The translations under genes and the position numbers were made by a program. A stretch of DNA of 64,000 nt from Opitutaceae bacterium (GTDB lineage Bacteria > Verrucomicrobiota > Verrucomicrobiia > Opitutales > Opitutaceae). Below the pieces are notes generated by a model. That model was not told the origin of the DNA, made no database searches, and saw only the letters and a program-made list of their open reading frames with translations. Shown piece after piece: positions 62,401 through 64,000 of this stretch. Numbering within the stretch: the first letter of the stretch is position 1; every line of letters begins with the position of its first letter. The stretch is from the NCBI GenBank assembly GCA_019455245.1, contig JACFMR010000018.1, positions 28,445 through 92,444 on the forward strand, in the 5' to 3' direction.

Positions 62401-64000
62401 CATGCGATTGCCCTCCAGCGTGATGGTTCAGTGGTGGGGTGGGGGAGGAATCGCTACGGTGAAAGTGATCCCGTGGCAGCCGGGGATCCACCGATCGTTT
62501 CTTTGTGTGCAGGCACGGCGCACTCGTTTGCCATTCACGCGAATGGCACCATCACAGGTTGGGGAAACAGCAGTGGTAAACACCTTGCCGGTATTCCGGC
62601 AGGCCTGGACCATGTCGTTCAAGTGGCTTCAGGGATCAGCCATGCGCTGGCACTCAGAACCAATGGACGGGTGGTTGGATGGGGTAACATTGCCCCTGCG
62701 CAATTTGACGATGTGGTTCAAATCGCGGCAGGTGGTAATTTTGCGTTAGTCCTCCGGACCAACGGCACCGTGGCGATCTGGGGCAACAATCTTGACAGTG
62801 AATTGGAAGTTCCTGCCGGGTTGAATGACGTAAAAGCAATCGCTGCCGGTATCTCCTTTGCGCTTGCGTTGAAGCAGGATGGCACCGTGGTGGCATGGGG
62901 CGGCTCTTATTACGGGCTGAACGATATTCCGGCGGGATTGACTGATGTCGTCAGCATTGCCGCCGGCCTGCGCCATGCCGTCGCCGTCAAAGCTGATGGC
63001 ACGGTGGTGGCCTGGGGCAATGAATATGGTGGTGCAACTGAGGTGCCCTCGGATTTGACCGATGTTATTTATGCCAGTGCCGGAGGAGAATACACGTTGG
63101 CCTTGCGCGATGCGACTAATGATTCCGCTCCCGTCATCTTGGCACAGCCCTCGGACCAAATGACAAGGGTAAGGCAAAGCACCCAATTCACGGTGACGGT
63201 GACAGGCCACCCCCCACCGGCTTATCAATGGCAGGTGAGCAATGATGGTGGTTCGACCTGGAGCAACGTGATCAATGACGGGCCTTACAGTGGAGCGACG
63301 GCGGCGACTCTGACGATTACGCGGCCGACCTATGGAATGAACGGCAACCGCCACCGTGCGGTGGTTTCCAATCATTTGGGCGGCGCGATATCACAAAGTG
63401 TAAAACTGTCGGTTACAGTTCCCGCCGGCCACAGCACGGCGTTGTTCCCGGATTTCAACGGAGATGATCTCCTGGACCTGATCTGGTCAAACAGCGTGAC
63501 CGGGGAGCGGGCCTTGTGGTTGATGGATGGAACCAGTTACATCGCGGCCTCGACCTTGGGCATATTCCCCTTGGAGTGGACGGTGGCGGCAACGGGGGAC
63601 TTCAATGCGGACGGCAAGCCGGATTTGGTGTGGTCGAACAGTGTGACCGGCGAGCGGGCGTTGTGGCTGATGGACGGCACGAATCTGCTCGGAGTTTCCA
63701 CTTTGGGCATATTCCCCTTGGAGTGGACGGTGGCGGCGACGGGGGACTTCAACAATGACGGCAAGCCGGACTTGGTGTGGTCGAACAGCGTGACCGGCGA
63801 GCGGGCGTTGTGGCTGATGGACGGCACGAATCTGCTCGGAGTTTCCACTTTGGGCATATTCCCCTTGGAGTGGACGGTGGCGGCGACGGGGGACTTCAAC
63901 AATGACGGCAAGCCGGACTTGGTGTGGTCGAACAGCGTGACCGGCGAGCGGGCGTTGTGGCTGATGGACGGCACGAATCTGCTCGGAGTTTCCACTTTGG
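56419..64000 (+). CDS. Giant secreted protein with Ig-like, RCC1 and FG-GAP repeats (3' end outside the window)
   Basis: An open frame from GTG 56419 to the window end, at least 2,527 residues. The start is chosen because it opens a good signal peptide ('MRRLHCFKLVVLVFWVALAA', then 'SIAAG'). One Ig-like domain is followed by a long block of classical RCC1 repeats (about 126-795; 'HTLFLKTDGTLWAAGSNQYG', 'QLGDGTT'). Three Ig domains (about 799-1054) follow, then three blocks of a shorter RCC1-like repeat ('VVAIAAGHTHSLALKSDGT', 'VVAWGDD'), starting at about 1062, 1514 and 1962, separated by Ig pairs, one more Ig domain, and from 63451 the 49-residue FG-GAP array. No catalytic motif seen. Probably a surface adhesin or structural protein related to the one at 45599. 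Confidence 0.88.
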   Translation, partial: MRRLHCFKLVVLVFWVALAASIAAGAPVINVHPGDETILAGESAELAVTASGNAPVVYQWQMSADDGISWANVSADAVHGGSTGETLSLAAVPLSFHHRRYRVVVADASGTSVTSEPATLTVEHSELWGMGGENYGQLGTGLLGYRATLLMVASDIAAAAGGSAHTLFLKTDGTLWAAGSNQYGQLGDGTTQNRATPVMIASGVTKIAASESQSFFIKTDGTLWACGLNDLGQLGAGEVGQVSTPVQIASNVTSVAAGGGMVHFVTTDGSLRGAGAGTFLGLGGTAGNQLTPVQIAEQVVSVVGGPRRTYFFKTDGTLWGLGPLLGYYYYAGQWPTQLAIDVVAVASGRDHDLYLKADGTAWAAGGNGFGQIGNGTLDNQTSPVQIAEGVAAIAAGGFSSYLLKTDGTVLAFGRNQLGQLGDGTLTNRLAPVAIATGVAAIATGYSHLVLIKSDHTAWATGYNYAGQLGDGLFPYHTRPILIAEGVTSYAAGGSVSFYVKADGTLWSMGYNNYGQLGDGTTETRPQPVLVDTGVTSVSASSVHSLYVKADGTLWAMGRNVSGQLGDGTQTDRLSPVQIANGVALAIAGSNSNTSYFFKTDGSLWGMGSSSSGILGENAATPAQLSPLELWPDVVAISPGGSFSLFITSEDGMRTLWGVGVNFRGQLGIGNTTAQSSPVQIASSTKAVAAGSAYSFFLTVDGVLHGMGQNFYGALGIGTTANSQTTPVTVAEGVASVHAGDNHSLIIKEDGSLWTTGYNILGALGDGTTEDRAVPVLVDTGVVSAAGGSLHSLFLKRAAPRALQILASPQSRAANTNDTVTLTIMCDGFPTPVYQWRKDGDDIIGATGSSLTLTGVTVADSGDYDVVIANVLGSATSEVATLTVSPPVPPTITLQPVDAYQIQGGSQVFNVTATGTAPFTYQWFHNEVELTGETSATLTLSNLQSEDAGSYTVEVSNMAGKVVSAAALLQVETPPVVTAASPSRIVGSPGEPLTLTVTATSVYTPLSYQWKRNNRPIAGANAATLTLPDFSNVEAGAYTLEITDAHDFVTRHTSFVLPDHGPTQVRAWGVNDQGQTSVPAALGDVIAVSAGASMSYVLKADGTVVAWGGYDSGTPYADAVAELSDVVEISVGPSSALILKSDGTVSQVRHSPNTDPEPPSTLSDVIAVAKGYSHGLGLKSDGTVVSWGDNSYGQSTVPDGLNNVVAIAAGEIHSLALQADGTVVAWGQNNSGQVNIPDGLADVIAVAASNFGSMALKRDGTVVAWGNSFNNGYRYTPSELGGVVGIATSNYIDYALEADGTLVVWNVVSGSLSPMPDDLGLLLQIAAGADHAVALRDASADVAPILLSQPQDTTRHVEDNLTLSVTVEGIGPFAYVWRRNGEVIAGAHGDSLQFNGLTLGDAGEYEVSVSNHIGTTVSATATLIVLPLPDISALSPTRQVLVPGDTLNLSVTASGTGGLNYQWFHNGRAIPGANEAGLIRENLGLQDNGWYVVDVTDSYGTRRSEAVFVTVAPTATRVRGWGISTNGRITPPAGLFDAVAIASGTDHTLALRRNGTVVAWGLPYTGQTVVPVGLNNVVAIAAGHTHSLALKSDGTVVAWGDDYNGQTTVPAGLNGVVAIAAGNGHSLALRKDGTVIGWGSNSHDQTAVPAGLTDVVAIAAGRFISFALKADGTIVGWGDTYYGGLDLPDDLGGVVAIRSSNLHALALSSEGSVVAWGGDYEPTQIPEDLAGVIDLATGTSHALAVKSDGTLIGWGNNSYGQSSVPADVRDVLALAVGSGFSHVLCDGTGDTAPQIFTQPVSQTAAFGQTVTFAVPVSGTTPLAYQWRKDGVDIPDATGATLTLADLELSAAGVYEVTVTNYLGQVTSDLATLTVLPLPEITLLSPTRHILSPGANVTLNVSATGNTTVSYQWFHQSQPIIGATAPTLELANLSLQDGGYYFVRVTDAYGTQSSAPFFVTVVPAKTQVRAWGNGSYGTTWVPPDLTDVIALSAGSAHAIALQRDGSVVGWGRNRYGESDPVAAGDPPIVSLCAGTAHSFAIHANGTITGWGNSSGKHLAGIPAGLDHVVQVASGISHALALRTNGRVVGWGNIAPAQFDDVVQIAAGGNFALVLRTNGTVAIWGNNLDSELEVPAGLNDVKAIAAGISFALALKQDGTVVAWGGSYYGLNDIPAGLTDVVSIAAGLRHAVAVKADGTVVAWGNEYGGATEVPSDLTDVIYASAGGEYTLALRDATNDSAPVILAQPSDQMTRVRQSTQFTVTVTGHPPPAYQWQVSNDGGSTWSNVINDGPYSGATAATLTITRPTYGMNGNRHRAVVSNHLGGAISQSVKLSVTVPAGHSTALFPDFNGDDLLDLIWSNSVTGERALWLMDGTSYIAASTLGIFPLEWTVAATGDFNADGKPDLVWSNSVTGERALWLMDGTNLLGVSTLGIFPLEWTVAATGDFNNDGKPDLVWSNSVTGERALWLMDGTNLLGVSTLGIFPLEWTVAATGDFNNDGKPDLVWSNSVTGERALWLMDGTNLLGVSTL
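63451..64000 (+). repeat. FG-GAP repeat array, four units to the window edge
   Basis: Units start at 63451, 63598, 63745 and 63892 (147 bp each, the last truncated). The third unit and the visible 109 bases of the fourth are identical in DNA, so the array has expanded or been homogenised very recently. Confidence 0.95.

Overview
The window (64 kb, GC-rich) reads like a chromosomal segment of a Verrucomicrobiota bacterium, probably close to Opitutales. This is an inference from giant secreted proteins built of Ig-like, RCC1-like, NHL and FG-GAP repeats and from the style of the large multi-domain glycosyltransferases. No rRNA, tRNA or housekeeping marker is present to prove it. No RNA gene, CRISPR array, transposase or phage gene was seen.

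Region 1 (1-44553) is one very large surface-glycan island of 21 genes. It holds two classes of enzyme: polytopic GT-C type membrane glycosyltransferases with long soluble C-terminal tails, and soluble GT4/GT2 glycosyltransferases with one or two copies of an N-terminal beta module (signature 'GW' followed by 'G.PRPD'). The genes form divergent units placed tail to tail. Unit A: one GT-C on minus (1097-3136), two on plus (3411-8212). Unit B: four GT4-class genes on minus (8232-18541), two near-twin GT-C genes on plus (18640-22869). Unit C: three GT genes on minus (22942-31376), two GT-C on plus (31397-36116). Unit D: a minus-strand run 44553-36089 with a GT2, a methyltransferase-GT2 fusion, a coiled-coil protein, a GT4, a sugar-nucleotide epimerase/dehydratase and a GT-C. 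The first 1053 bases are the end of another GT-C gene. Paralogues recur between units, so the island seems to have grown by block duplication. The adjacent genes at 18640 and 20785 share 1,172 bp at about 99.7% identity and then diverge in their C-terminal tails.

Region 2 (44992-64000) encodes secreted proteins on the plus strand: a small exported protein, a 2,261-residue matrixin-like zinc protease followed by Ig and RCC1-like repeats, a 1,012-residue NHL-repeat protein, a small Pro/Gly-rich exported protein, and the first 2,527 residues of another Ig/RCC1 giant that runs off the window. The three large proteins have unrelated N-terminal parts but end (or, for the last, enter at the window edge) in the same array of 49-residue FG-GAP repeats.

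Working model (inference): the epimerase supplies activated sugars, the DPM1-like GT2 fusion loads sugar onto a lipid carrier, cytoplasmic GT4/GT2 enzymes build glycan, and the GT-C proteins transfer lipid-linked sugars on the outer face of the inner membrane. The acceptor could be a polysaccharide or the giant secreted proteins encoded next door.
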